From Gossypium raimondii (Eukaryota; Streptophyta; Magnoliopsida; Malvales; Malvaceae), in the NCBI RefSeq assembly GCF_025698545.1, contig NC_068567.1:310001-374000 (forward strand): DNA of 64,000 nt, given 5' to 3'. A program made the position numbers and the translations under genes. Positions within the stretch are counted from its first letter, which is position 1, and each line of letters starts with the position of its first letter. Under the pieces are notes generated by a model, which made no database searches, was not told where the DNA came from, and saw nothing but the letters and a program-made list of their open reading frames with translations. This document shows, piece by piece, positions 33,943-44,832 of this stretch.

Positions 33943-35252
33943 TGATGCGGTCGTTGAAAGCACCAAAATATCCTATCCCTAATAAATAATGAAAAAATAG
34001 TAAAAGAGAAGTAGGGTCAAATCCTCGTGGAATTGGACTTGCAAAATATCTTGTTTCGTGATATCCCAAAGAGTCTTGCCCAAGACAACTGCGTTCCTAA
34101 AAAATAAAAACAATAGAAGAATTAAATTGTTGGATCTAGAAACGAAAAATAAAATAAAAAGCAAATTAAGAATATTGAATTGAAAATTAGAAAAAAATAA
34201 AAAAAAGAGTTGAGAGAAAGAAAATTCTTATGGGAGATTCCACCTCCAGTTGTCTCGTTCGCCTTGGGTTAAATCCTCGGCTTTTAGATGATCCTTCCCA
34301 AACCGAATAAGCCAGTTATAGTGGAAGAGGACGCTACGACCACCAGCTCAATGATTTAGACTTACAATTTGGTAGAACGACTCTAGCCAACAATCGCTTC
34401 GTGGGATCGTCTTATGCTAGATCAACGCTTCTCAATGGCGAATCCCCGCCATTTTGTCTCTTGGGCTCGCCAACCTCGACACGATAAGCTAACGAACGAT
34501 TGTGCAACCTTCCCAAAACATACAAAGTGGCCGCCTTTGCATACGTTGAAAAGCTTACTTAAGGGACATGGACGGAAGCGTCGGCCAGTAAAAGTCGGAG
34601 AAACGATGAATACTCGTTGAGAAGGCTAAGTACGGATTCTAAGCCTCAATAACCCTTTTAGGATTTTTGACAACCTTCGCTAGATGGGTTTAGTGGCTCA
34701 TGGTTGTGGTAGAAAAGAAAATAAATAAAATAAAAATAAAGATTTTATTGAAAAGAAATATGAAAAAACAAAAGCCTAGACTTTTGGGGAGAGAGTGTTC
34801 TGAGAAAAAGAAAAGATGGGCTCCCTTTGAGTCACTTCACCCCTATTTATAGTGCTAGGGAGATATTCTAATTCTACTTAAATTCCTAAAAGATAAATAC
34901 ATTTAATTGAAGATAAATAAAGATAAAATAAAATCCTAAAACAATCCTTAATAATTATCTCAATATTAATTATCCTAATATAATTAAAATAGAGTTTAAT
35001 AAAATAAAATCTCTTCTTTTTGCATTTCAACCCTTGTGTCCTCCATGCTTGCACTTTTGGCACCAACTTTTCCTTGTGTCGCACATTGGCCCATTTTATC
35101 TCTAAATTCACGCTTTTGGCCCTTAATTTTGCTTTTGCTTCAAATTTAGTCCCTATGAGATAAAAGATCATAAATAGCTCAAATTAGCAGGATCATACTC
35201 AGAATAAATACATAATTAATACATAAAAATACGTTATTCTAGAGTGTTATCA
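33943..35252 (-). repeat. Athila-like LTR, right copy, uninterrupted
   Basis: 1310 bp, TGATGCGG to GTTATCA, followed by the ATATA duplication. It preserves both empty target sites (TGAAT at 34607-34611 and CTCAATAA at 34645-34652) and so acts as an internal reference for the interrupted left LTR. Confidence 0.95.
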
Positions 35253-35601
35253 ATATATCTGTGCAAGAATTATTCAACTCAATGTGTATGTGCTCCGTTT
35301 TGTCTTCAGGTTTTACTTATCTTACCAATAAATGCTAGGGCATGGGTTTAAATCTGGCCAAGATTAAATTGTGAATTTCCTTGGTAGGTGAAGACGCTAC
35401 CATTTGGTGAACCCCCTCCCCCTTCCTCGAAGTTCTAGATGAAGTTGAATAGACAAAACCCAAGAGTAAAACCAAGCACAAACACCCTGAGCTTAGTACC
35501 GGATCTGTTAAGGGGTTCGTCAGTTCTTAACGAATGACTTCCAAAACTTCTCCCTGAACATGCGTATAGAAAATATTTGATACACCCATCAATAAACAAT
35601 G

Positions 35602-35602
<1 letters not shown>

Positions 35603-35641
<39 letters not shown>
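35603..35641. repeat. (TA)n microsatellite
   Basis: About 19 TA units without interruption. Confidence 0.9.
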
Positions 35642-35644
<3 letters not shown>

Positions 35645-36149
35645 TGTATGATATAATTATATTATAATTTAAAAGGATTAATATACTATTTGGCACATAA
35701 GGTTTGTTTTGTGCCAATTTAAAAAAGATTAATATTATAATTTTAATGCAAAAAATCAACCCGAATTGAGGTATTTAGACGGTTTATGGAATACAAGTTC
35801 AAAAATCGCGGTTATCCGAAACCGAACTAAATTTTATTTTTTATTTAATATATAATTAATTTTACTTTTTATGATATAAAATAAATTTTATATTTAAAAT
35901 AGTGAAAATAATTTAAAAGTTCTTGAAAACTTATTGTTTTTTTGGAAATATTTAAGAAAAGATTTTGAAATTTTGTCAATTAATATTAAAAAGCCATACA
36001 ACAGAGCTCATTTTATCAAAATAGGTCTAAAAAATAAAAAAAATAGAACATTAATATGGAAAAATCGAGAACTGAATCGAGTCGAACCAAATTAAGATGG
36101 ATGGTTCAAAAAAATATAAAAAACCTGACCGAACTGAATTGATATCACC

Positions 36150-36520
36150 CCTACAATTCAGCACCTGAGTTTAGCTTCAATATTCCACTCAATTAAGCAC
36201 CCGAGTTTGGCTTTAATGTTGATCAATTTGATACCTCAGTTTGGCTTCGATATTCAAATTAGTACATGAATTTTTTCAATTTGATACTTAATTGTTTTCT
36301 CCAATTAATCACTTGAGTTTGGCTTCAATATTCAATTTGGTGCTTAATTTTTGTTTATCCCAATTCGGTACCTTATTTCCACATAAATATTCAAATTGGT
36401 ACCTGTTTTTTCTTTCTTTCCAATTTGATGCACTAGTTCTTTTGTTCCAATTAATCCCCCAAGTTTAGATTCAATGTTTGATTTGATACTTAATTTTTTT
36501 TTGTCCCAAGTAAAGTTTCT
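36150..36520. repeat. Degenerate tandem array
   Basis: Repeated phrases GAGTTTGGCTTCAATATTC and CAATTTGATAC/CAATTTGGTGC recur about every 40-75 bp (near 36168, 36208, 36239, 36315 and onward). No ORF. Probably a decayed minisatellite or transposon-internal array. Confidence 0.6.
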
Positions 36521-37099
36521 ATGTTTTTTTTAGTAGAGCACGTGAAAAATATTCATTAAACCACATGACGCCTTTTGGTCAAGATACCAAATTGAAAATT
36601 GAAACCACACTTAGCTATCAAAATGAGAAAAAAAAAGAGCTCAAGTACCAAATTGAATATTAAAAAGAAATTTAAGTACAAAATTGTATATTAACCCTTT
36701 AAAATTATCAAATTTAACTAATCACATTTGCAGATTCGTACATAGATTTTTATGTTTACGTAAAACAGAGTTTGGAATTTATCAAAGTTAGGTCCACTTG
36801 TTCATTATTATTTTTAACATAATTTATAATTATTTATTTTTCGTTCCCATGTAAATATTAAAATATAAATTAGTATAAATATTAATATAAAAATTAGATA
36901 TAATGATAAATTTGTCCATTAACGTCTATATCTTTTATTAAATTGGTCATTATTCTTTTTTTAATCTAAATTTATTTAAATTTTATAATTTTTTAGAAAT
37001 TTAATTTTTTAGAAATTTGAGTTGTCCGTTAAACATAGTTAACCGTTAAACATAACAAAACAAAACTACTAACGATGTTTTGCAACGAAATCAACTATG

Positions 37100-37197
37100 C
37101 CACGTGGATGGCTACCATTTGTCTATAGCTCACTTATGCGAATACCAACAGTTTATTCAATATAAAAATAAATTAAAATTCTGGAAAATTCCACGTG
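37100..37197 (+). promoter_or_regulatory. Core promoter with two G-box/ABRE-like sites
   Basis: A perfect palindromic G-box CCACGTGG at 37100-37107 lies about 54 bp upstream of a TATA-like TATAAAAATA (37161-37170), and a second CACGTG lies at 37192-37197 near the predicted start of transcription. ACGT-core sites bind bZIP/ABF and bHLH factors; ABA or stress control is an inference that suits the CIPK11/14 clade. Confidence 0.55.
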
Positions 37198-37221
37198 TTC
37201 ACCTGATAGAATAAGACAAAG

Positions 37222-37257
37222 ATGCCCTTAACCGGTCCCCTTAAAAACACCAAGTAA
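37222..37257 (+). promoter_or_regulatory. Short upstream ORF in the CIPK11/14-like leader
   Basis: ATG at 37222 opens an 11-codon frame (MPLTGPLKNTK) ending TAA at 37255-37257, about 106 nt upstream of the main ATG. It is in the mRNA only if transcription starts near 37190-37200, as the TATA-like motif suggests. Confidence 0.45.
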
Positions 37258-37285
37258 ATCTTTTCCCCTCCAGAAAAAAAAAAAC

Positions 37286-37340
37286 GTTGAGTACTGAGTT
37301 TAAAAGTTTTAAACTCGGTTTTGTGAACTCAGTACTCAAC
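37286..37340 (+). promoter_or_regulatory. Perfect 15-bp inverted repeat in the CIPK11/14-like leader
   Basis: GTTGAGTACTGAGTT (37286-37300) and AACTCAGTACTCAAC (37326-37340) are exact reverse complements with a 25-nt loop that begins with a further palindrome overlapping the left arm (GAGTTTAAAA-G-TTTTAAACTC). The structure ends 23 nt before the ATG at 37364. In RNA it should form a stable stem. Confidence 0.75.
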
Positions 37341-37363
37341 AGTTTTTCAGGGTTCAGACAACA

Positions 37364-38656
37364 ATGGCGGAGACCGGAGATCGTTCTAGCACTAGCAACG
37401 ACTTGTCAGAGATTTCATCGGAGATGGCGTTGTTAGGGAAGTACGAGGTCGGGAAATTGTTGGGGTACGGCGCGTTCGCTAAGGTTTACCAAGCGCGTAA
37501 CATGCAGACGGGGGAGACGGTGGCGATCAAGGCGGTGAGTAAAAAGAAAGTCCTCCGTGGTAAGATGATGGCGCAAGTTAAAAGAGAGATTGCTATCATG
37601 CGCCGGCTGAACCATCCCAACATCGTGAAACTCATCGAAGTTTTAGCAACGAAGAGCAAGGTTTACTTCGTAATGGAATACGCTAAAGGCGGCGAGTTTT
37701 TAACAAGGATAAATAAAGGCCGGTTCAGTGAAGAACTCTGCCGCCGGTATTTCCAACAATTAATCTCCGCCGTCGGATTTTGCCACTCTAGAGGCGTTTT
37801 CCACCGTGATTTGAAACCGGAGAACCTCTTATTCGACGAGAATTGGAATTTAAAAGTGACCGATTTCGGACTCAGCACCATGACGGAACAAGTCCGACAA
37901 GACGGTCTCCTCCATACGTTTTGCGGTACCCCAGCTTACGTAGCGCCGGAGATTTTATCTAAAAAAGGATACGACGGTGCTAAAGCTGATATTTGGTCAT
38001 GCGGCATCGTTTTGTACGTTCTTCATGCTGGTTATCTTCCTTTTAATGATGCAAATATGACGGTAATGTATCGTAACATTTACAGAGGTGAATATAAATT
38101 CCCGAAATGGACATCACCGGAGCTCCGGCGTTTGATTTCCCGCCTTTTAGATACAAACCCAGAAACAAGAATCACCATTGATGAAATCATCAATGACCCA
38201 TGGTTTAAAAACGGGTATAAAGAAGTTAAAGTTCAGCCGGTTGATTTTGATTTAAAAGAAGAAACTCAAAGCAATGTTCGATTCAATGCTTTTGATTTAA
38301 TTTCTTTTTCGACCGGTTTTGATCTTTCCGGTTTATTTAATGATACTGAATTTTCCGTTCAACGGGAACGGTTTGTATCGGCGGAGAAGCCGTGGAGGAT
38401 TATAGAGAGAATTAAAGAAGAGGTGGCGAAAATGGAGAATGTGGAGGTTATAAGTATGAGAGAAAGTGGGATACGGCTAGAACACCTGGGGAATAATTTG
38501 GTTATTGCTATTGATATTAACCAGTTGACGGAGGAGCTCGTGGTGGTTGAAGCCGGTCGCCGGGAACTCACCGCCGGGTCAAGTGATGAAATCTGGAATG
38601 AAAAATTGAAACCCAGACTTTCCGATTTGGTATATAATTCTGAAAGTGAACTTTGA
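37364..38656 (+). CDS. CIPK14: CBL-interacting protein kinase, CIPK11/CIPK14-like (SnRK3)
   Basis: Intronless 430-residue Ser/Thr kinase. Kinase domain about 27-282: glycine loop LLGYGAFAKVY, Lys56 in VAIK, HRD at 147-149, DFG at 167-169, activation loop to APE at 194-196. The NAF/FISL motif that binds CBL calcium sensors is at 308-325 ([18 protein letters not shown]) and the regulatory PPI region follows (about 335-365). CBL binding relieves autoinhibition; CIPKs phosphorylate membrane transporters and H+-ATPases in calcium signalling. The segments [19 protein letters not shown] and TNPETRITIDEI suit the CIPK11/14 clade. Unlike most relatives it reads GGEFLTRI where GGELFxKI is usual, and HAGYLPF for LAGYLPF; neither is catalytic. 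CIPK11 is the alternative name. Confidence 0.93.
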   Translation: MAETGDRSSTSNDLSEISSEMALLGKYEVGKLLGYGAFAKVYQARNMQTGETVAIKAVSKKKVLRGKMMAQVKREIAIMRRLNHPNIVKLIEVLATKSKVYFVMEYAKGGEFLTRINKGRFSEELCRRYFQQLISAVGFCHSRGVFHRDLKPENLLFDENWNLKVTDFGLSTMTEQVRQDGLLHTFCGTPAYVAPEILSKKGYDGAKADIWSCGIVLYVLHAGYLPFNDANMTVMYRNIYRGEYKFPKWTSPELRRLISRLLDTNPETRITIDEIINDPWFKNGYKEVKVQPVDFDLKEETQSNVRFNAFDLISFSTGFDLSGLFNDTEFSVQRERFVSAEKPWRIIERIKEEVAKMENVEVISMRESGIRLEHLGNNLVIAIDINQLTEELVVVEAGRRELTAGSSDEIWNEKLKPRLSDLVYNSESEL

Positions 38657-39128
38657 TGGACGGATTTGATGGGGTAATTCTGAAAGAACCCAACAGGAAA
38701 TGAAGGGCTGTCAGCGCCGCCGTACCAGTCGCCGCGGGAAATGGGAGCAAAGCTAATTTTTTTAAAAACCGGGTTTTTATATTATTATTTCATTTTTGGC
38801 CAATATGTATTATGTAGGGTTCATAACTGGCCTTAGGAGATTCTTTTTATCAGATGAAGAAATGAAATATTTTTATTTCTTTAATTATTTTAAAATTTTA
38901 TTTGAGAATTATATGAACATTTTCGCAAGAGGAATTTTGGGTTTAAATGAAATAAATAAAGTGATTTTTTTTAAAAAAAAAATTAACATTATTTTTGGAT
39001 TGGAATAAGGGGAGGAAAATGAAAGTGAAATTTGAGAAAAAGGGAGAACCTTTTATTTATTTGCATAATTTTTGTTTAAGTAAAAAAAAAATGAAAGGAG
39101 ATTTATTTTATCAACATTGAAAAGTTAG
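38657..39128. other. 3' region of CIPK11/14-like gene
   Basis: AT-rich with candidate poly(A) signals (AATAAA near 38952). No other feature seen. Confidence 0.5.
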
Positions 39129-40218
39129 GGTAATTTACCAAAAAAATCTTTTTTTTCAAAATTTACCGAAATGGGCCAACTATTTAATTATTTACCGAAA
39201 TGGTCCATTTTCCGCGAAATTGCGTCCACGTCAGCGCGATGTCAGGGTACGTGCCAGGAAATCACGTCCACATCAGCGCGACTTGCTGACGTGGACGGAA
39301 ATCGCGCCCTAGAGGACGCGATTTGTTGACGTGGCATGAACAATTTATGTTTTTTAGCTTGAAAAACTTTGAAATGCCATAACTTTCGGCTCGGTTGTTC
39401 GATTGAGACGATTTTTTTTATTTCGAATAAATTTTCGAGATCTACGCGCTGAAAAACTTCTTAGAGATGAATAGGGACTAATTTGTAAAGTATAATTTGT
39501 TAGTTACGAGTATAGGGACTAAAGTGTAATTATTTCAAAATTAGCATGAAATTTTTGTATTTAAGAATATTTGAATGTTATGGAAGGATGAAATTGAATT
39601 GAAAAACAAAGCTTAGATTTGAAAATATGACTATTTAGGTTTTAGGGACTAAATTGAATAAAATGGAAAATTTTAGGGAAATTTTCAAAAGTGGAATGAG
39701 CTGACTTATACCTATAAAAGGATGATATAAGACAATTTTGTAAAAAAAGATCCGGTGTTTACTTCATATAAATAAGGAAAATAATGATTTGAATGTTTCA
39801 AAATTCAATTTTAAACCGAAAAAATCAAAATTTAGGGGAAAAAAGGGATCTTTTTCGATAAAAACTGTGGCAAACAACCTTCGGCGGTTTTTCAGTGCGT
39901 AGATCTCGAAAAGTTATTCGAAATCAAAAAAAATTGTCTCAATCGGACAACCGAGCGAAAAGTTATGGCCTTTCAAAGTTTTCCAAGCTTAAAAACATAA
40001 ACTGTTCATCCACGTTAGCAAATCGCGTCCTCGTAGGCGCGATTTGTTTCCACGTAAGCAAATCGCGCTGACGTGGACGCGATGTCCTGACACATACCCT
40101 GATATCGAGCTGACGTGGATGCGATTTCGCGGAAAATGGCCCATTCCGGTAAATAATAAAAAAATCGGTCCATTTCGGTAAATTTTGAAAAAAAACGGCT
40201 TTTATTAGTAAATTACCC
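39129..40218. mobile_element. Non-autonomous element with roughly 340-bp terminal inverted repeats
   Basis: Begins GGGTAATTTACC and ends GGTAAATTACCC. The arms (about 39129-39475 and 39875-40218) match over their length, for example CTCGGTTGTTCGATTGAGAC against GTCTCAATCGGACAACCGAG. No transposase. Each arm contains several TGACGTGG/CCACGTCA copies with GCGCGATTT-type sequence. The centre (39480-39870) holds GGGACTAAATTGAATAAA-type sequence seen in gypsy LTRs, perhaps captured. The arms suggest a Mutator-like or fold-back class; flanking 9-mers match poorly, so the class is open. Confidence 0.75.
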
Positions 40219-40325
40219 GAAAATTTAGTCCCTTTACTCTTTGTGAGAATTTGTATTTTTCTTTATTATAAATATTTTTTTAACATTAATCTCGTTATAA
40301 GTTCTTATCTTATCTGCTCTTTTTG

Positions 40326-40458
40326 ATATAATGCTTAGAAATACCCATAGTTCCTCCAACCCTTGAATAGGAGGATAATGCGCTTCAGATCATTCAAACC
40401 CACATCCTCTTGCACTAACAACAATGTCAATATTAATCGAGCTAAGACTCAATCGACT
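40326..40458 (-). repeat. tRNA-derived SINE-like copy (minus)
   Basis: Reads on the minus strand from AGTCGATTGAGTCTTAGCTC (A box) through a GGATGTGGGTTTGAATG B-box region and ATTATCCTCCTATTCAAGG to GGGTATTTCTAAGCATTATA. Full-length by comparison with the other copies. Confidence 0.6.
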
Positions 40459-41140
40459 GTTATAAATATTTTTAAAATAATTACTAAATCAAGAATCTAA
40501 AATTCTATTAGTGACCCCACTAAATATTATCTTTATCTAATCCACCTTGAAATAAACTGTGCAATAAACTGTGCAAAATGCCTTGATGCCATGAGGTTCT
40601 GATACACAAAATCATCCTTTACAATGTTAACAATCAAAGATGTCATAATATTTTTAATATAAAAGAATATTCAGTTAAAATTGTTACAAGTTTTTGTACT
40701 ATTCGTACATTTGAAATTTAGTCGTTCTATTTATATTTTTTGGAATTTAGTCATTCTATTTTTGATTTAAAATAAAGTCCAATTGTTAATCTTGTCAAAA
40801 TTCTTCTATTAATTTTAGTTCATTACATCATCAAATTTAATAGAATAATTTTAACAATTTTAACAATTGAATCTACATTCTTGAATATGAAAATAGAAGG
40901 ACCAAATTCCTAGAAATATAAGTAATGAGAGGATTAAATTTAAAATGCACAAAAGTACAGAGACTTGAAGAATATTTGAACTTTTCCTTATTGCTATCTA
41001 GTCACATAGATAAAATCTAGTCAACCATATTAAATTAATAATAAATTTATATGTTAACATAATACTATTTTTTCATCATCACTTTAAAAAAACTTACGAT
41101 TCAATATAGACAAATTAACACAACATAAATATATAAAAAG

Positions 41141-41600
41141 GTAAATTACACCCGAGGTCACTAAACTATTATATGTTTTGGTCATTCAACTGATCTAAAA
41201 AGTTACAAAATAGTTATTCAACTATTCGGAAGTTTTCATTTATATCACTGAATTATGCAAAAGTTTTTATTTAAGTCATTGGGCTATTAATTGTTTTTTT
41301 TTTAAGTCCAACTAGTAATCTCCAAGCAACGATTCGACGATTGGTACAAAAGATCAGTCAATACCTATAAATAAGTAAAGGGACATAGATCCAAGTGATC
41401 TATCAGTTAGAGTTAGAGATCAAAGAAGAAAACTGTTTGGATTTTGGTTCGCAGATCCATGACGTTCAAAGTTGTTTCATAAAAAAATTGAATTATAAAA
41501 GGGAAGGGGAAGAAGAGCTTTTGATTGGTGCAAGCTGTACGAACAGAGAATGCCAACAATTTAAAAAAAAAGATATGAAGTATACTTGGATTGTCTTACG
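41141..41600. repeat. AT-rich MITE-like repeat, family M2
   Basis: Starts GGTAAATTACACCCGAGGTC; then AAAAAGTTACAAAATAGTTA, ACTATTCGGAAGTTTTC and CTCCAAGCAACGATTCGACG, in the same order as at 5543 and 51716. The right part includes GAAAGGGAAGGGGAAGAAG-like sequence shared with 51716-52190. Confidence 0.55.
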
Positions 41601-41963
41601 GGTATTTCTATTAAAAAATAATTCGATTATTTTTAAAAAGTTAATACTCAAAGATGATTTTTTTTAAGAAAAAAGTTGAGCGTCAAATTTAACTAAAAAA
41701 AATAAGGGTCAAATTAATAAAAATATATTCTTTTCAAATAATTAATTAATTCAAACAAATATAAAATTATAAAAATATTATAATATTAATATACACAACA
41801 ATTTGTGCATCTAATTCTTAAATTATAATAATATAAAAACATTTAAACATAATAAGACAGCCTTTGGCCCACCTTTTTATGCTATGATTCAAAGCTTCTG
41901 CCTCCATATCCTTGCCAATGCTATCCCTTTTTCTCATACCGCCGATTTGATTCTCCCTAAAAT

Positions 41964-42106
41964 AGATTAAGTCGTAATTTGATTGACATAGTATTGTTAT
42001 TAATGTAAGAGAATGTGGGTTCGAGTATGCTGAAATGCATTATTCTCCTATTTATGAATCGGGAAGGGGTATGGGTAGTTCTAAGACATTGTGTAAAAAA
42101 GAACAG
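41964..42106 (+). repeat. tRNA-derived SINE-like copy (plus)
   Basis: Has a degraded A box (GTCGTAATTTGATTGAC), an intact B box GGGTTCGAGTATGC, TTATTCTCCTATTTATG and the end GGGTAGTTCTAAGACATTG. Confidence 0.6.
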
Positions 42107-42739
42107 ACATTATCAGAACCTATAATGAAATTGTTCAAAAAATTTAACCATTTTAATAAGTTTTTATAACTTTTAAATATTATTTGATAAAATTTTAAAT
42201 TTTTTATAAATCTTTATAAGAAATTAATTTCTCAAATAAATAGAAAATACTTAATAATTCTTATTTCTTTAAAATTTTTTTATATAAATATTTAAGTCAT
42301 TGTAAAAATTAAACTAATTATAAACTAAACAAAAAAATAAAACGTGATTTAATTTAAGTAACCACGACTTGTCGCTTTGGTTCAGTTTGATTTTCGATTT
42401 TTCAGTTTTTTCTCAACCAATGGTAGAATGTGCCATTAAAAATTTTAAAATTTTCGAGGCACTAATTAAAATTTTCGAGGCGCTAATTAAAATTTTCAAA
42501 TATTTGAGAGGCTTAATGAGATTTTTAAAAAATTCTAGTGGGTTTAATTAAAAACTTTTAAAATTTGAAGAGTTTATTAAAAAATTTCAAAGCTTTATGA
42601 AAACTTAATTAAAAATTTTAGAAAGAAATAAATATAATTTTTCAAATCATATTTAATTTGTATCTATCGAGCATATTTAAGATAATTTAAAATCTATATT
42701 TTAAATTTTTAATTTGAATTCTCATTTTGATCCAACCTA

Positions 42740-42889
42740 GGGTGGGTTTGGTTAGGCGATTAGGTACGGTGCGGTGCGTTTAGCTTACTTTTTGTCTCAC
42801 GCTACAGTATCGCTATAGTATCTAATCTCACCGCCACCGCTGTTTTTATACTAACCGCAGGCAAACGCACCGCACATCCAAACCCACCC
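42740..42889. mobile_element. Tourist-like MITE, copy 1
   Basis: 150 bp. Terminal inverted repeat GGGTGGGTTTGG on both ends and CTA as a 3-bp duplication (42737-42739 and 42890-42892). GC-rich compared with its surroundings (GGTGCGGTGCG, CACCGCCACCGC). A second copy is at 46000-46138. 3-bp TSDs of TA-containing triplets suit PIF/Harbinger, but the superfamily call is inference. Confidence 0.75.
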
Positions 42890-43266
42890 CTAATATGTTA
42901 TCACCTCAATTAAGTTGATTAAAGCTAAAGTTATTTAAATCAAATCAGATGATCAGGTTTTGTTCGAAAAATAGGTATTGAGCCCATTGATTCGGAAATT
43001 AGTAGGAATCAATTAAATTAAAAACAATGGATTAAATCGATTCAACTGAGATAATCGAATTTACTGATCTCTTATTCAACCTGTTGATTAATTGACACCT
43101 TTCAATCGATTCCTAAACGAACCCAAAACCCCCCATAAATCTCTTCCTTGTCCGAAGCCAAATCCATAGCTCACGTTTTCTTACATTTTCCCATTCATTT
43201 CATCTTCACCAAATCACACTTACTTCAAGCTAAATCTTAACAAAAGATTTCGGATCCTGGGTTTCA

Positions 43267-44832
43267 ATGGATGCTCCACCAGGATCCACAATCCATTCGA
43301 TCCCAACCCGTTTAAATTCTTTCATAGCTAACACCAAAGTAGGCAAAAGATTCAAACTAACCGAAAGAAACACCAGTTTCACCACCGAGTTAAGAGCCGG
43401 CACCGCCACTTTCCTTACCATGGCATATATCTTAGCCGTAAACGCCAGCATATTAACGGATTCAGGCGGTTCATGCGGCGTCACCGACTGTCACAACCCG
43501 AGCGAAACCTGCAAGTTTCCACCACTTGACCCAGGCTATGCAGCTTGCCTCGAAAGGACCCGTAAGGACTTGATTGTAGCCACAGTAATATCGTCTTTTA
43601 TTGGGTGTTTAATCATGGGTATATTCGCTAACCTTCCTTTAGCATTAGCTCCAGGGATGGGCACTAATGCTTATTTTGCTTATACAGTTGTGGGGTATCA
43701 TGGTACTGGTAATTTACCTTACCAAAGTGCTTTAACAGCTATATTCATTGAAGGGTTACTTTTTTTCCTCGTTTCCGCCATTGGTTTACGAGCAAAGCTT
43801 GCTAAACTTGTTCCGAAACCGGTACGAATCTCTTCGTCGACCGGTATCGGACTGCTCCTCGCTTTCATCGGTTTACAAAGTAACCAAGGCATTGGTCTCG
43901 TTGGTTTTAGTCCTTCAACGTTGGTTACACTAGCTGCTTGTCCTAGATCTTCAAGGAAAGGTTTAGCTCCGGTTGTTACTGCGGCGAACAGTAGTTTAAG
44001 CTTTGTCGATGGCGGAACCGTGTCGAGTGACGTATTTTGTATGAACCACCGTATGGAAAGCCCAACGTTTTGGCTTGGCGTTGTTGGTTTTTGTATCATT
44101 GCCGTTTGTTTAGTGAAAAACATCAAAGGTGCAATGATATATGGTATCGTTTTTGTCACGGTTGTTTCATGGTTTCGGAACACTTCCGTCACGGCTTTCC
44201 CCAACACCGATGCCGGAAACTCCGCATATCGGTATTTCAGAAACATCGTCGACGTTCACGGCATAAAAACTACGGCGGGGGCATTGAATTTCAAGGGTAT
44301 GAATAAAGGATACTTTTGGGAAGCATTGATAACGTTTCTATATGTGGACATATTAGATACCACGGCTACATTATACTCCATGGCTCGATTCGCCGGTTTC
44401 GTTGACGAAACCGGTGATTTCGAGGGCCAGTACTTTGCTTTCATGTCAGACGCGGCGTCCATCATGGTGGGATCGCTCCTCGGGACATCACCGGTGACCA
44501 CATTCATCGAATCTTCAACAGGGATTCGAGAAGGGGGACGAACTGGCCTAACTGCCTTAACGGTTGCGGGGTATTTCCTTTTGGCATTCTTCTTTACACC
44601 GTTGTTGGCATCGATCCCGGCATGGGCCGTTGGGCCGCCGTTGATACTGGTTGGGGTGTTGATGATGAGATCGGCGGTGGAGGTGGAGTGGGAGGACATG
44701 AGGCAGGCCATCCCTGCATTTGTGACAATGATTTTGATGCCATTGACATATTCCATTGCATATGGTCTAATTGGAGGCATTGGGACTTATATTGTTTTGA
44801 ATATTTGGGATTGGCCCAAAACAATTTGGTGA
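43267..44832 (+). CDS. AZG1: Adenine/guanine permease, AZG1-like
   Basis: Intronless 521-residue polytopic membrane protein of the AzgA-like purine transporter family. After a short N-terminus, [20 protein letters not shown] (41-60) begins the first membrane segment; [18 protein letters not shown] (126-143) and [20 protein letters not shown] (406-425) are the conserved substrate-site regions. Arabidopsis AZG1/AZG2 move adenine and guanine into cells and AZG1 also cytokinin; plasma-membrane location is inferred. The sequence is much closer to AZG1 than AZG2 as I know them. It ends soon after the last membrane segment (IWDWPKTIW), lacking the charged C-terminal tail of about 50 residues found in AZG1, and its first exofacial Cys-rich loop is shorter. 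An M2 repeat begins about 70 bp after the stop. Confidence 0.93.
   Translation: MDAPPGSTIHSIPTRLNSFIANTKVGKRFKLTERNTSFTTELRAGTATFLTMAYILAVNASILTDSGGSCGVTDCHNPSETCKFPPLDPGYAACLERTRKDLIVATVISSFIGCLIMGIFANLPLALAPGMGTNAYFAYTVVGYHGTGNLPYQSALTAIFIEGLLFFLVSAIGLRAKLAKLVPKPVRISSSTGIGLLLAFIGLQSNQGIGLVGFSPSTLVTLAACPRSSRKGLAPVVTAANSSLSFVDGGTVSSDVFCMNHRMESPTFWLGVVGFCIIAVCLVKNIKGAMIYGIVFVTVVSWFRNTSVTAFPNTDAGNSAYRYFRNIVDVHGIKTTAGALNFKGMNKGYFWEALITFLYVDILDTTATLYSMARFAGFVDETGDFEGQYFAFMSDAASIMVGSLLGTSPVTTFIESSTGIREGGRTGLTALTVAGYFLLAFFFTPLLASIPAWAVGPPLILVGVLMMRSAVEVEWEDMRQAIPAFVTMILMPLTYSIAYGLIGGIGTYIVLNIWDWPKTIW

Larger units (their letters stand above)
15207..35252 (-). mobile_element. Athila-like Ty3-gypsy retrotransposon (host of nested insertions)
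   Basis: Outer element on the minus strand. Its LTRs begin TGATGCGGTCG and end GTTATCA. Flanking 5-bp duplications ATATA lie at 15202-15206 and 35253-35257. The left LTR (sense-strand 3' LTR) is split by two insertions; removing them leaves about 1.34 kb, against 1310 bp for the right LTR. Order in sense: LTR, PBS, gag, PR-RT, RNaseH-IN, long 3' non-coding region, PPT, LTR. Lineage is judged from the tRNA-Asp-type PBS, the protease signature CDLGASINVMP, the RT box FMDDF and the integrase block [11 protein letters not shown]. Every coding segment is broken, so the copy is inactive. Confidence 0.93.
35258..37099. other. Intergenic region upstream of CIPK11/14-like
   Basis: No gene. Contains a TA microsatellite (35603-35641), a decayed element ending near 36155 in ATATCACCCCTAC (a common hAT-like terminus on the minus strand), a degenerate tandem array (36150-36520) and AT-rich sequence. 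Confidence 0.6.
40219..43266. other. Intergenic region between CIPK11/14-like and AZG1-like
   Basis: No gene. It contains two SINE-like copies, an M2 repeat, a Tourist-like MITE (listed separately) and an AT-rich imperfect tandem at about 42430-42620 with TAATTAAAATTTTCGAGGC units. The ORF at 41395-41667 overlaps the M2 repeat and is not credible. Confidence 0.6.

Noticed and set aside
39119-40227. 9-bp target duplication for the long-TIR element
   Set aside because: The flanking 9-mers (AAAAAGTTA and GAAAATTTA) agree at only seven positions in AT-rich sequence, so Mutator assignment is not secure.
43719-44780. Minus-strand ORFs of about 175 codons
   Set aside because: Antisense shadows of the AZG1-like permease, no motifs.
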